Source: Faecalitalea sp. UBA4312
GTDB lineage: Bacteria; Bacillota_I; Bacilli_A; Erysipelotrichales; Erysipelotrichaceae
Direction of reading: 5' to 3'
NCBI GenBank assembly: GCA_002394635.1
Contig: DGUK01000026.1
Coordinates: forward strand, 1-5,804
Length of the DNA stretch: 5,804 nucleotides
The notes under the pieces were generated by a model that searched no databases, was not told where the DNA came from, and saw only the letters and a program-made list of their open reading frames with translations. A program made the position numbers and the translations under genes. Below are positions 1 to 5,804 of the stretch, piece by piece. Position 1 is the first letter of the stretch, and the number at the start of each line of letters is the position of its first letter.

Positions 1-509
1 ATTGCCCAGATTGGTTCGTAAGCGATAACCATATTGGCAATATCTTTCGGATCGATTCCTGCTAAAGAACCGGCAAGCTGTGATTTGATGACATCTGCTG
101 TTTCTCCGGCATCGTATTGAGCTTCTGTTTCACCAATACAAAGAATCGGTGTCATTCCAGCTTCAATCAGACGTTTAGCTTTCAAGTTTACTGTTTCATC
201 TGTATCGCCGAACATTTCACGACGTTCACTGTGTCCAATGATGCACCATTTTACGCCTAATTCCTCTAACATAGGAACAGAGATTTCACCCGTATAAGCA
301 CCAGAATCCTTGAAGTGGCAGTTTTCAGCTGCTACGATCAGGTTCTTTGCGTTATCCAAAGCTACACGTAAATCCGTGAATGGAGCTCCGATGCCGTATG
401 TTGCGTTTTCAGTAGCTGCAACAGCATCTACAGCTTCGAAGAATGCCTTTGTTTCGGCATTGTTTTTATTCATCTTCCAGTTTCCGACGATAATAGGTTT
501 TCTACTCAT
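1..509 (-). CDS. tpiA: Triosephosphate isomerase, N-terminal 169 codons (cut by window edge)
   Basis: Cytoplasmic glycolytic enzyme that interconverts dihydroxyacetone phosphate and glyceraldehyde 3-phosphate. The minus-strand translation from the ATG at 509 begins MSRKPIIVGNWKMN, with the substrate-binding Asn10 and Lys12 of the TIM barrel. It continues with AENCHFKDSGAYTGEIS, the catalytic-histidine motif CIIGHSERR (His93), and AYEPIWA with the catalytic Glu165, where the window ends. The rest of the barrel, including the phosphate-binding glycines (family length about 250 residues), lies outside; this is a window edge and not a truncation. The start is supported by AAGGAG at 517-522, seven bases upstream. 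The gene lies only 14 bases behind the pgk stop with no terminator between, so it is very likely co-transcribed with pgk. Codons are those of a highly expressed gene (many GAA, CGT, GTA). Identification is secure. Confidence 0.98.
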   Translation of the reverse strand, partial: MSRKPIIVGNWKMNKNNAETKAFFEAVDAVAATENATYGIGAPFTDLRVALDNAKNLIVAAENCHFKDSGAYTGEISVPMLEELGVKWCIIGHSERREMFGDTDETVNLKAKRLIEAGMTPILCIGETEAQYDAGETADVIKSQLAGSLAGIDPKDIANMVIAYEPIWA

Positions 510-523
510 TTTCTTTCTCCTTT

Positions 524-1708
524 TTATTTTTCGCTGATAATTGCAATACCAGGTAAAGTTTTACCTTCCATGTATTCTAATGAAGCTCCACCACCAGTAG
601 AAACATGTGAGAATTTTTCAGCATATCCTAACTGTTTAGCAGCCGCAGCAGAGTCTCCACCACCGATTACAGTGATTGCATCCGGTAATTCAGAGATAGC
701 CTGACATACTAATTCCGTACCTTTTGCATATTTTTTCATTTCGAAAACACCCATCGGTCCGTTCCATACAACAGTTTTAGCACCTTCCAGCGTCTTCTTG
801 AACAATTCAACGGATTCAGGACCAATATCCAATCCCATCCATCCATCAGGAATCTGTCCGGATTTTGCAACTTTTGTATTTGCTTCTTCAGAGAATGCGT
901 CTGCAATTACGTTATCAACCGGTAATACCAGCTTGTCTCCTGCTTTTTCCAAGTATTCTTTTGCCAGATCCACTTTATCTTCTTCTACCAAAGAAGTACC
1001 AATTGTACCACCTTGTGCTTTCATGAAGGTATAAGCCATTCCGCCACCGATGATAACTTTATCGGCTTTTTTCAATAAATTATCGATTACATCGATCTTA
1101 CTGGATACCTTGGATCCACCGATGATAGCGATAAACGGATGAGCCGGTTCATCAACAGCTTTTCCTAACATCGTAACTTCTTTTTCTACCAGGAATCCCA
1201 GACCATTTTCTTTGATGTTCGTAGGGATACCTACTGTAGAAGCATGAGCACGGTGAACAGATCCAAATGCATCTTCTACGAATACGTCACCTAAGCTTGC
1301 CCAGTATTTACCTAATTCAGGATCATTCTTGGACTCACCCTTTTCGTAACGAGTATTCTGAACCAATACGATTTCGCCTTCCTTCAACGCATTGACTGCA
1401 TCTTCCAGTTCAGGCCCACGAGTTACACCAACAAAAGTCACCTTTGTTTCAGGCAATAACTCCTGTAAACGTACAGCTACACATTCAAGGTTATTTTTTG
1501 CCTTGTCTTCTTCAGTTTTCACTTTACCTAAATGTGAGAACAAAACAATTTTAGCTTTGTTTTCAACCAAATATTTGATTGTAGGTAAAGCCATGACGAT
1601 ACGATTATCATCTGTAATCACACCATCTTGTCTAGGAACGTTAAAATCACAACGTACAAGTACTTTCTTGCCAGTTACGTCAAGATCTTTTACAGTTCTT
1701 TTTGTCAT
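524..1708 (-). CDS. pgk: Phosphoglycerate kinase
   Basis: Catalyses the first ATP-forming step of glycolysis: 1,3-bisphosphoglycerate plus ADP gives 3-phosphoglycerate plus ATP. The 394-residue product has the usual bacterial length. In the N-terminal domain it shows the family signature [11 protein letters not shown] (15-25; substrate residues Asp21 and Asn23), SHLGK (58-62), Arg120, and HRAHAST (152-158). In the C-terminal nucleotide domain it shows GGSKVSSK (197-204; Lys200 and Lys204), GPMGVFE (317-323), GGGDSAAA (349-356), and STGGGASLE (370-378). No key residue appears to be missing. The ATG at 1708 has AGGAGG at 1716-1721, seven bases upstream. It is the first gene of its unit: a promoter lies directly upstream and a terminator of the preceding unit lies beyond that. 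It is followed 14 bases later by tpiA. gap, often the neighbour of pgk in Bacillota, is not immediately upstream here. Confidence 0.99.
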   Translation of the reverse strand: MTKRTVKDLDVTGKKVLVRCDFNVPRQDGVITDDNRIVMALPTIKYLVENKAKIVLFSHLGKVKTEEDKAKNNLECVAVRLQELLPETKVTFVGVTRGPELEDAVNALKEGEIVLVQNTRYEKGESKNDPELGKYWASLGDVFVEDAFGSVHRAHASTVGIPTNIKENGLGFLVEKEVTMLGKAVDEPAHPFIAIIGGSKVSSKIDVIDNLLKKADKVIIGGGMAYTFMKAQGGTIGTSLVEEDKVDLAKEYLEKAGDKLVLPVDNVIADAFSEEANTKVAKSGQIPDGWMGLDIGPESVELFKKTLEGAKTVVWNGPMGVFEMKKYAKGTELVCQAISELPDAITVIGGGDSAAAAKQLGYAEKFSHVSTGGGASLEYMEGKTLPGIAIISEK

Positions 1709-1740
1709 TATGAATCCTCCTATTGTATTTTTCCTTTCCT

Positions 1741-1769
1741 ATTATATCACTTGCCCTTTTGTTTTCATA
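1741..1769 (-). promoter_or_regulatory. Sigma-A-type extended -10 promoter for pgk-tpiA
   Basis: On the minus strand TGATATAAT occupies 1749-1741, a perfect TGnTATAAT extended -10. The -35 position at a 17-base spacing (1769-1764, TATGAA) matches the consensus poorly, as is common when the TG extension is present. The predicted start is near 1734, giving a leader of about 25 bases that contains the AGGAGG site of pgk. No CcpA-type cre site or RNA switch is apparent in this short leader. The site is inferred from sequence only. Confidence 0.75.
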
Positions 1770-1773
1770 GATT

Positions 1774-1783
1774 TTTACGTAAA
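1774..1783. repeat. 10-bp perfect palindrome upstream of the pgk promoter
   Basis: TTTACGTAAA is a perfect palindrome centred about 44 bases upstream of the predicted pgk transcription start. That position would suit an activator or a repressor site. No known operator consensus is recognised, and a 10-bp AT-rich palindrome can occur by chance. Confidence 0.35.
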
Positions 1784-1858
1784 GAAACGTTATAATCATT
1801 CACTTTTATCCTCTTATATATAGCGAACTTTTTAACTCTTCATTTGATTTTTCTTTAT

Positions 1859-1885
1859 AAAAAAGAGCCGGTATTATACCGACTC
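1859..1885 (-). terminator. Rho-independent terminator after the 60-residue gene
   Basis: On the minus strand, 1885-1865 folds into a 9-bp stem (arms GAGTCGGTA and TACCGGCTC, with one T-G wobble) and a three-base loop. It is followed by six T at 1864-1859 and then ATAAAG. It starts 12 bases after the stop of the small membrane-protein gene, so it closes the glyA-rlmH-small gene unit and insulates pgk. The plus-strand reading has no T tract. An upstream AAGAGC (minus strand) could pair with GCTCTT of the 3' arm as an alternative fold, but nothing else suggests attenuation. Confidence 0.88.
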
Positions 1886-1897
1886 CTTCAGAGCTCT

Positions 1898-2080
1898 TCA
1901 TTTCGGCCAAAGCCGAGCGCTCCATGCGACATCAAACAATGAGGCAATCGCAACAAGTCCATCAATGACAATATGGACACATACCGTCTTTTTAATGATC
2001 CACGCATAGCCTACAATTTCAAAAATCACAATCAGCGCAAACATGATGTTCAAAACAATCAATCCCCTATAAAACCTCAT
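1898..2080 (-). CDS. Small two-helix membrane protein, 60 residues, function unknown
   Basis: I do not recognise this family. The 60-residue product starts with a short basic N-terminus (MRFYR) and has two hydrophobic segments, about residues 7-29 and 33-55, separated by a Lys30-Lys31 turn. It ends in a short polar tail, RLWPK. The segments carry buried-type charged residues (Glu21, His36, Asp40, Asp50), which suggests an oligomer, a partner protein or a transport role rather than a simple anchor; that is inference. Topology is unclear because the N-terminus, turn and tail are all basic. Translation is supported by AAGGGG at 2088-2093, seven bases before the ATG at 2080, the same spacing as its neighbours. 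A strong terminator follows the stop. It lies 80 bases behind rlmH on the same strand and may be read through from glyA-rlmH. The ribosome binding site and terminator make it more likely real than chance. Confidence 0.7.
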   Translation of the reverse strand: MRFYRGLIVLNIMFALIVIFEIVGYAWIIKKTVCVHIVIDGLVAIASLFDVAWSARLWPK

Positions 2081-2095
2081 GTTGCATCCCCTTAA

Positions 2096-2124
2096 ATTAT
2101 ATTTTATCCCCTTTCTACTGATAA
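2096..2124 (-). promoter_or_regulatory. Possible promoter for the 60-residue gene
   Basis: On the minus strand TTATCA (2124-2119; four of six -35 bases) and TATAAT (2101-2096; perfect -10) are separated by 17 bases. The difficulty is that the start would fall near 2089, inside the AAGGGG ribosome binding site (2093-2088). An overlapping TAAAAT at 2106-2101 would start transcription about seven bases further upstream and keep the site. Read-through from rlmH is an equally good explanation. Confidence 0.4.
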
Positions 2125-2141
2125 AATAGCATAACTATTTT
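2123..2141. repeat. Inverted repeat between rlmH and the small gene
   Basis: AAAATAG (2123-2129) and CTATTTT (2135-2141) are perfect inverted arms of 7 bp around a 5-base loop. On the minus strand the downstream arm is followed by ATCAG rather than a T run, so this is a poor terminator. It overlaps the candidate -35 of the next gene and could be an operator or a weak hairpin. AT-rich arms of this size can arise by chance. Confidence 0.4.
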
Positions 2142-2160
2142 GTTTTGTTAATAAGAAATT

Positions 2161-2634
2161 TCATTTATGATACGGACGATGATTTATGATCATTTTTCCC
2201 CTGTAAATCTGTTCTAAAACCAATATCCTTGTCATTAAATGTGTGAATGTCAGGTCCGATAATTTCCATCGAACATGACTGGCACGGATCAATGCTGGAC
2301 TCGGTCCCAAAGAGCCAGCAATCACGAACACCAGGCGGGAATGAAGGGACTCCCACGTATTCAATGCTGTCGCAAACGTCTCGCTATCCATCATTTTCCC
2401 GTGCAGATCCAAAAGGATCACAAAATCCTGCGGACCAATCTTTTCCAATACGCGGTTACCTTCTTTTTCCTTTACCTTTTCAATCTCGCTTTCCCGGTCA
2501 ATATGGATGTTTGCTTCATCCTTTAATTCGAGAAGTTCGATCTTGGTGAAGGGAGAAACACGCTTGATGTATTCTTTTTCAAGCTGTCTTAGTGAAGAAT
2601 CCTTGTTTTTGCCAACGGCTAAGATCCGTATCAA
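2161..2634 (-). CDS. rlmH: Ribosomal RNA large subunit methyltransferase H (SPOUT family)
   Basis: SAM-dependent enzyme that N3-methylates pseudouridine 1915 in helix 69 of 23S rRNA on the assembled 70S ribosome. The 157-residue product has the usual length (about 155-160). It shows the N-terminal MIRILAVGK strand, [15 protein letters not shown] (74-88), and the SAM-knot segment FVIAGSLG (103-110). The C-terminal signature [21 protein letters not shown] (125-145) follows, then the tail NHRPYHK, whose Tyr-His is family-typical. Ala106 replaces the more usual first Gly of the GGSLG/GGPEG loop, a mild change. The start is TTG at 2634: it matches family N-termini, has GAGG at 2642-2645 seven bases upstream, and overlaps the glyA stop as TTGA, implying translational coupling. 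In staphylococci the orthologue (orfX) is the SCC element target. Identification is firm. Confidence 0.97.
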   Translation of the reverse strand: MIRILAVGKNKDSSLRQLEKEYIKRVSPFTKIELLELKDEANIHIDRESEIEKVKEKEGNRVLEKIGPQDFVILLDLHGKMMDSETFATALNTWESLHSRLVFVIAGSLGPSPALIRASHVRWKLSDLTFTHLMTRILVLEQIYRGKMIINHRPYHK

Positions 2635-3857
2635 ATCTGCGCCTCAGTCGGGAACTGGCGGGTCAATGCCAGAACTTCCTCTTTGACTTGTGCACAAACA
2701 GCTTCATCGTTGGCCTTCAATACACGAATGATCCATTCTGTTACTTTTTCAAACTCTGCTTCCTTGAATCCACGGCTTGTCATAGCGGCCGTTCCTAATC
2801 GGATACCAGATGCATAGAATGGTTTCTGCGTATCAAAAGGAATCGTATTCTTGTTGCAAGTGATGCCGGCAAGATCCAGAAGATATTCCGCATCTTTTCC
2901 CGTCATGCCAATAGATCCCATAACATCGAGCAGGATCAGATGGTTATCGCTTCCTCCGGATACCATACGGAAGCCGGCTTCGTTGAAGCCTCTTTCCATC
3001 ACTTTGATATTCTTTAATACTTGCTCGATATAATCCTTAAACTCCGGCTGCATTGCTTCATATAACGCAACCCCTTTGGCAGCAATGACATGTTCCAGCG
3101 GTCCACCCTGCATACCCGGGAATACACGGGAATCCAGTTTCTTGGCGAACTCTTCTTTACAGAAAACCATGCCGCCACGTGGTCCCCGCAATGTTTTATG
3201 GGTCGTCGTGGTCACAAAATCCGCATACGGAATCGGGCTCGGATGGAACCCGGCTGCGATCAATCCGGCAATATGAGCCATATCCACCATCAGATAACTT
3301 CCGGATCTGTCCGCAATCTCGCGCAGCCTTTTAAAATCAATGATACGTGGATATGCACTGGCACCGGCTACGATCAGCTTTGGTTTTGTTTCCATCGCTA
3401 GTTGTTCCAATGCATCATAATCAATTCTTTCGGTTTCTTTATCTACCTGGTAAGCAATAAAACTATATAGACGGCCTGAGAAATTTAACGGATGTCCATG
3501 TGTTAAATGGCCACCACTGGTCAGATCCATACCCAATACGGTATCTCCTGGTTCCAGCAATACATTATAGACAGCCATATTGGCTTGACTTCCAGAATGC
3601 GGCTGAACATTTACATGCTCTGCCCCAAACAGCTGACAAGCACGCTGTCTAGTAATTTCCTCTGCCTTGTCCACATTCACACATCCACCGTAATAACGTT
3701 TTCCCGGATAGCCTTCGGCATATTTATTGGTCAGCACACTTCCTTGTGCTTCCATGACTTCCTGGGAAACAAAGTTTTCACTGGCGATAAGTTCAATATT
3801 GTCTCTTTGACGATTTTGTTCTTCTTCAATGATCGCAAACATTTCTAAATCACGCAT
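2631..3857 (-). CDS. glyA: Serine hydroxymethyltransferase
   Basis: Pyridoxal-phosphate enzyme that converts serine and tetrahydrofolate to glycine and 5,10-methylene-tetrahydrofolate, the main supply of one-carbon units for purine, thymidylate and methionine synthesis. Numbered from the GTG at 3860, the motifs are ELIASENF (23-30), [13 protein letters not shown] (47-59), the HSGSQAN cofactor contact (88-94), [10 protein letters not shown] (191-200, Asp193 for the pyridine ring), and [15 protein letters not shown] (216-230) with the Schiff-base lysine Lys222. The length (408-409) is typical. Two starts are possible: GTG at 3860 or ATG at 3857. I prefer ATG (408 residues), because GGAGG at 3865-3869 is then seven bases away, as for the other genes here, against four for GTG. 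The stop overlaps the rlmH start. A promoter lies in the 81-base gap behind polC. No riboswitch is visible. Confidence 0.98.
   Translation of the reverse strand: MRDLEMFAIIEEEQNRQRDNIELIASENFVSQEVMEAQGSVLTNKYAEGYPGKRYYGGCVNVDKAEEITRQRACQLFGAEHVNVQPHSGSQANMAVYNVLLEPGDTVLGMDLTSGGHLTHGHPLNFSGRLYSFIAYQVDKETERIDYDALEQLAMETKPKLIVAGASAYPRIIDFKRLREIADRSGSYLMVDMAHIAGLIAAGFHPSPIPYADFVTTTTHKTLRGPRGGMVFCKEEFAKKLDSRVFPGMQGGPLEHVIAAKGVALYEAMQPEFKDYIEQVLKNIKVMERGFNEAGFRMVSGGSDNHLILLDVMGSIGMTGKDAEYLLDLAGITCNKNTIPFDTQKPFYASGIRLGTAAMTSRGFKEAEFEKVTEWIIRVLKANDEAVCAQVKEEVLALTRQFPTEAQI
2642..2645 (-). promoter_or_regulatory. Ribosome binding site deciding the TTG start of rlmH
   Basis: GAGG on the minus strand lies inside the last codons of glyA, seven bases before the TTG. 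The core is weaker than elsewhere in the window. Together with the TTG codon and the 4-base overlap it suggests that rlmH is made at a low level, mainly by ribosomes terminating on glyA. Confidence 0.6.
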
Positions 3858-3864
3858 CACATTT

Positions 3865-3869
3865 CCTCC
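3865..3869 (-). promoter_or_regulatory. Ribosome binding site deciding the glyA start
   Basis: GGAGG on the minus strand is four bases from the GTG at 3860 and seven from the ATG at 3857. The seven-base spacing agrees with the spacing at tpiA, pgk, the small gene and rlmH, so ATG is the likelier start. GTG cannot be excluded without protein data. Confidence 0.75.
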
Positions 3870-3885
3870 AATCGTAACAAAATAT

Positions 3886-3914
3886 ATTATACATAAATAT
3901 TTTAATTATGTCTT
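3886..3914 (-). promoter_or_regulatory. Sigma-A-type promoter for glyA-rlmH
   Basis: On the minus strand AAGACA (3914-3909; four of six bases, ending in the conserved GACA) and TATAAT (3891-3886; perfect) are separated by exactly 17 bases of AT-rich DNA. The predicted start is near 3879, giving a leader of about 22 bases that includes the GGAGG site of glyA. No terminator is visible after polC, so some polC transcripts may also run into glyA. Confidence 0.7.
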
Positions 3915-3916
3915 AC

Positions 3917-3930
3917 TAATTTCGAAATTA
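3917..3930. repeat. 14-bp perfect palindrome upstream of the glyA promoter
   Basis: TAATTTCGAAATTA is a perfect, gapless palindrome in the polC-glyA gap. It is centred about 44 bases upstream of the predicted glyA start and lies just behind its -35. With no loop and no T tract it is not a convincing terminator. It has the shape of a dimeric-regulator operator. It shares a CGAA core with the Bacillus PurR box but lacks the rest of that consensus, so no regulator is assigned. Confidence 0.5.
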
Positions 3931-3938
3931 TTATGATT

Positions 3939-5804
3939 TTAGAATAGCGTCATTTGGTTTTCATCATCAAGGTTTTCCAGTGCCTGCATATTATCCATTA
4001 CATCCAGTAAAGTTTTGGATAACTGTGTCCGCTTTAGCACATCTTCTTTGGATAAGAACGGTCGTGCTTTACGGGCTGCTACGATGGAACGTCCAACGTT
4101 GGCCCCCAGACCATCAATGGATGTAAATGGAGGAATGATGCTCTTGTCATCCAGCGGATCCGGAAGAAAATCTGTTGCATCACTGCGCTCAATGCTCAGG
4201 TTGGAGAAACGATATCCTCGACAGAACATTTCCAAGGCTAGTTCTAAAGTGGAATAAATGGCTTTTTCCTTATCAGACACAGTCACCGAGTTATCTTTTT
4301 CCTTGGCACGGATAGCCGACATTCGCTCCCTCACCGCTTGTTCACCGGCAATCATAGTCTGGATGTCATAGGCATCGCAGCGAATACTAAAGAACATGCA
4401 GTAATAAGCAATCGGTCTGTGCACCTTGAACCATGCGATACGAACTGCCATCATAACGTAAGCAACTGCATGGGCTTTCGGGAACATGTATTTGATCTTC
4501 AGACATGAATCAATATACCAGCCCGGTACATTATTGGCTTTCATCTCCTGGATCCATTCATCCTTCAGACCTTTGCCTTTACGTACGCTTTCCATAATGG
4601 TAAAAGCCATTTTTGGCTGCAGACCATAGGCCATCAGCTCTACCATGATATCATCACGACATCCGATGACTTCACTAAGAACACAAGTGCCGGCATCGAT
4701 CAAAGCTTCTGCATTTCCCAGCCAAACATCGGTTCCATGAGACAAACCGGAAATAGTCACCAATTCAGAAAAGGTCGTTGGTCTTGTTTTTTCCAGGATT
4801 CCCCGTACAAACGGGGTACCGAACTCAGGAATTCCGGCAGCACCGGTCTCTTGGTCGTATCGGGTCGAATCAATCTTCAGACTTCGTATCGATGAGAAGA
4901 TTTCCATGGTTTCCGGATCATTCATCGGTAATGTGGTTACATCGATCCCTGTTAGATTCTCCAGCATTTTCATCGCTGTCGGATCCACGTGTCCCAATAT
5001 ATCAAATTTCAGGATATTGTCATGAATATGATGGAAATCGAAATGCGTCGTTTTCCACTCTGAGAACGGATTGTTTGCCGGATACTGGACCGGCGTGAAA
5101 TCATGAATATCCATATCCTCCGGAACCACAACGATGCCGGCCGGATGTTGTCCGGTCGTCCGTTTGACTCCTTCACAGCATTTTGCCAGATCGGTTCGTT
5201 TCGCATCGCTGAACGGTTCCAGCTCCATCTCTTCCTCATATCCTTTAACATATCCATAGGCGGTTTTTTCTGCTACCGTGCCGACCGTTCCGGCACGGAA
5301 TGCATGTTTTTCGCCGAAAACCTCTTTACAATAATTATGCGCCACTGGCTGGTATTCTCCGGAAAAGTTCAGATCAATATCCGGCACCTTATCCCCTTCA
5401 AACCCCAAAAAGGTTTCAAATGGAATATCCTGTCCATCGCCTTTCATGATGTGATGACAGATTGGACATTCTTTATCCGGTAAGTCAAAACCGGAACTGA
5501 CAGTCCCTTCCGGCAAGAATTCGTTATGCCGGCAATGCGGACAGATGTAATGTGGGATCAAAGGATTTACCTCTGTGATCCCTGACATTGTGGCCGCAAA
5601 ACTGGAGCCAACGGATCCTCGCGATCCGACAATATATCCATCGTCATTGCTCTTTTTAACGAGCAAATGCGAAATATAGTAAACCACATAATATCCATGG
5701 CCAATAATACTGTCTAATTCACGATTCAGACGTTTTTCAACGATTTCCGGTAAATCATCTCCGTAAGTCTCATGGGCTGTCTTAAAACAAATGTCCCTCA
5801 GCTT
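3939..5804 (-). CDS. polC: DNA polymerase III alpha subunit PolC, C-terminal 621 residues (5' end outside window)
   Basis: Gram-positive replicative polymerase that extends both strands at the fork and carries its own 3'-5' exonuclease, which lies in the missing N-terminal part. The reading frame is open to the window edge; the visible fragment is roughly the last 40% of a protein of about 1,440 residues. In fragment numbering it shows GSRGSVGSS (60-68), a four-cysteine zinc ribbon (Cys88, Cys91, Cys113, Cys116), the catalytic motif [12 protein letters not shown] with Asp142 and Asp144, [10 protein letters not shown] (214-223), and the third catalytic aspartate in FDILGH (Asp268). It then has the [13 protein letters not shown] region and a helix-hairpin-helix at 565-578. 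It ends NQMTLF, the clamp-binding type of C-terminus also seen in Bacillus PolC. GTG at 5687 is an internal codon and not the start: upstream codons read [23 protein letters not shown], clearly PolC. Confidence 0.98.
   Translation of the reverse strand, partial: KLRDICFKTAHETYGDDLPEIVEKRLNRELDSIIGHGYYVVYYISHLLVKKSNDDGYIVGSRGSVGSSFAATMSGITEVNPLIPHYICPHCRHNEFLPEGTVSSGFDLPDKECPICHHIMKGDGQDIPFETFLGFEGDKVPDIDLNFSGEYQPVAHNYCKEVFGEKHAFRAGTVGTVAEKTAYGYVKGYEEEMELEPFSDAKRTDLAKCCEGVKRTTGQHPAGIVVVPEDMDIHDFTPVQYPANNPFSEWKTTHFDFHHIHDNILKFDILGHVDPTAMKMLENLTGIDVTTLPMNDPETMEIFSSIRSLKIDSTRYDQETGAAGIPEFGTPFVRGILEKTRPTTFSELVTISGLSHGTDVWLGNAEALIDAGTCVLSEVIGCRDDIMVELMAYGLQPKMAFTIMESVRKGKGLKDEWIQEMKANNVPGWYIDSCLKIKYMFPKAHAVAYVMMAVRIAWFKVHRPIAYYCMFFSIRCDAYDIQTMIAGEQAVRERMSAIRAKEKDNSVTVSDKEKAIYSTLELALEMFCRGYRFSNLSIERSDATDFLPDPLDDKSIIPPFTSIDGLGANVGRSIVAARKARPFLSKEDVLKRTQLSKTLLDVMDNMQALENLDDENQMTLF

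Noticed and set aside
1790..1795. Plus-strand TATAAT in the pgk upstream region, suggesting a divergent or antisense promoter.
   Set aside because: There is no -35 at a suitable spacing and no plus-strand gene downstream; such hexamers are common in AT-rich gaps.
1680..1799. 39-codon minus-strand frame upstream of and overlapping the pgk start, with a loose AGAGGA nine bases ahead of its ATG, resembling a leader peptide.
   Set aside because: The strong extended -10 of pgk lies inside it, so most pgk transcripts would lack its start. Its composition looks random, and no upstream promoter is convincing.
1392..1823. 143-codon plus-strand frame antisense to the start of pgk.
   Set aside because: It is a shadow of the pgk codon pattern, with no ribosome binding site or recognisable domain and a tail running through the pgk promoter.
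1709..1897. Searched for a riboswitch, T-box or small RNA between the small gene and pgk.
   Set aside because: The leader predicted for pgk is only about 25 bases, and the rest holds just the terminator, a short palindrome and AT-rich DNA.
2165..2356. 63-codon minus-strand frame inside rlmH.
   Set aside because: It is an alternative frame of the well-conserved C-terminal part of rlmH and shows no independent coding signal.
3507..3848. 113-codon plus-strand frame inside glyA.
   Set aside because: It is antisense to glyA and is explained by the glyA codon pattern.
3917..3930. The palindrome behind polC as a transcription terminator.
   Set aside because: The stem is AT-rich without a loop and is not followed by a T run on either strand.
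5103..5483. 126-codon plus-strand frame inside polC.
   Set aside because: It is antisense to a strongly conserved coding stretch (zinc ribbon and catalytic region). The product resembles no family and has no start signals.
1..5804. CRISPR arrays, insertion sequences, tRNA/rRNA genes, toxin-antitoxin or defence genes.
   Set aside because: I saw no repeat-spacer pattern, transposase, terminal repeats, RNA gene signature or defence domain on either strand.

Overview
The window reads almost entirely on the minus strand and carries six protein genes of a low-GC Gram-positive bacterium (Bacillota). The main evidence is a PolC-type replicative DNA polymerase, a hallmark of this phylum, together with strong AGGAGG-type ribosome binding sites and sigma-A-like promoters. 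The protein sequences look to me like an Erysipelotrichia-type gut firmicute, but that is an impression and not a proven placement.

In the direction of transcription (high to low coordinates) the layout is as follows. (1) 5804-3939: the C-terminal 621 residues of PolC, cut by the window edge. (2) 3938-3858: a short AT-rich gap with a 14-bp perfect palindrome and a sigma-A-like promoter. (3) 3857-2631: glyA, serine hydroxymethyltransferase, overlapping by four bases (TTGA) with rlmH (2634-2161), the 23S rRNA pseudouridine-1915 methyltransferase, which uses a TTG start. (4) 2080-1898: an unrecognised 60-residue protein with two predicted membrane segments, ending just before a clear rho-independent terminator (1859-1885). 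(5) 1708-524: pgk, driven by a promoter with a perfect extended -10. (6) 509-1: the first 169 codons of tpiA, 14 bases behind pgk and cut by the window edge.

The simplest reading is two transcription units. The first is glyA-rlmH-(60-aa membrane protein), possibly with read-through from polC, and it stops at the terminator. The second is the glycolytic pair pgk-tpiA. GlyA feeds one-carbon units to nucleotide and methyl metabolism, RlmH spends SAM on ribosome maturation, and PolC copies the chromosome. Pgk and TpiA are adjacent glycolytic enzymes. No plus-strand gene is credible, and there is no gene-free stretch longer than 300 bases.

This is essentially ordinary core-genome sequence, and I see no previously undescribed system. 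The points worth a second look are the small membrane protein, the rlmH 3' end that matches the core of the staphylococcal SCC attachment site, and two perfect palindromes that each sit about 44 bases upstream of a predicted transcription start.
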